Assembly: GCA_007119985.1 (NCBI GenBank)
Contig: SKOQ01000109.1
Location: 1 to 21,742, forward strand
From: Marinospirillum sp.
Lineage (GTDB): Bacteria > Pseudomonadota > Gammaproteobacteria > Pseudomonadales > Halomonadaceae
Direction of reading: 5' to 3'
Length of the DNA: 21,742 nt
Shown: positions 21,742-21,742 of the stretch, piece after piece
Layout of the letters: every line of letters begins with the position of its first letter
Position numbering within the stretch: position 1 is the first letter of the stretch
Notes under the pieces: generated by a model
What the model was told of the DNA's origin: nothing
Database searches by the model: none
What the model saw: the letters and a program-made list of their open reading frames with translations, nothing else
Position numbers and translations under genes: made by a program

Positions 21742-21742
21742 G

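Overview
This window is a gene-dense stretch of a gammaproteobacterial chromosome with moderate GC (about half, judged by eye). Gene content and order (glnD-dapC-yffB-dapD; nrdR-ribD-ribBX-ribH-nusB-thiL-pgpA; tesA divergent from ybbA-ybbP; DUF3422, bolA, slyX) fit a Pseudomonas/Oceanospirillales-like lineage better than an enteric one. Genus cannot be fixed from the sequence. No tRNA, rRNA, CRISPR array, insertion sequence, prophage or riboswitch was seen. No gene-free stretch exceeds 300 bases; the longest gap is about 218 bases (13565-13782).

Layout. (1) 1-3951, + strand: the 3' part of glnD (nitrogen sensor), then dapC, a YffB/ArsC-like protein and dapD; two lysine/meso-DAP enzymes next to a nitrogen regulator, closed by a strong terminator at 3990-4023. 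(2) 4076-4560: a single-gene unit for an acidic conserved protein with its own promoter and terminator. (3) 4612-5508: a bile-acid:sodium-symporter-family transporter. (4) 5546-12178, + strand: nrdR, then the riboflavin genes ribD, ribBX and ribH, then nusB, thiL, pgpA and a DUF945 protein, ending at a bidirectional terminator. The riboflavin synthase gene often found between ribD and ribB is absent, and the C-terminal half of the RibB protein is a degenerate GTP cyclohydrolase II domain. (5) 12243-15834, - strand: a small acidic protein, a short LOV blue-light photoreceptor, an NsrR-type Fe-S repressor, a small protein coupled to ppk2, ppk2, and tesA. (6) 15833-20852, + strand: ybbA-ybbP ABC transporter, DUF3422 membrane protein, bolA. 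(7) 20901-21741: slyX (-) divergent from a membrane-anchored cold-shock-domain protein (+).

How the parts relate. Most of the window is housekeeping. The riboflavin operon supplies lumazine and downstream flavin, while RNA antitermination (NusB), thiamine pyrophosphate (ThiL) and phosphatidylglycerol synthesis (PgpA) ride on the same transcript. The accessory-looking block is 12.2-14.9 kb: a flavin photosensor, a predicted NO-sensing repressor and a polyphosphate kinase with a small partner, which suggests environmental or stress sensing, although the sequence shows no direct regulatory link between them.
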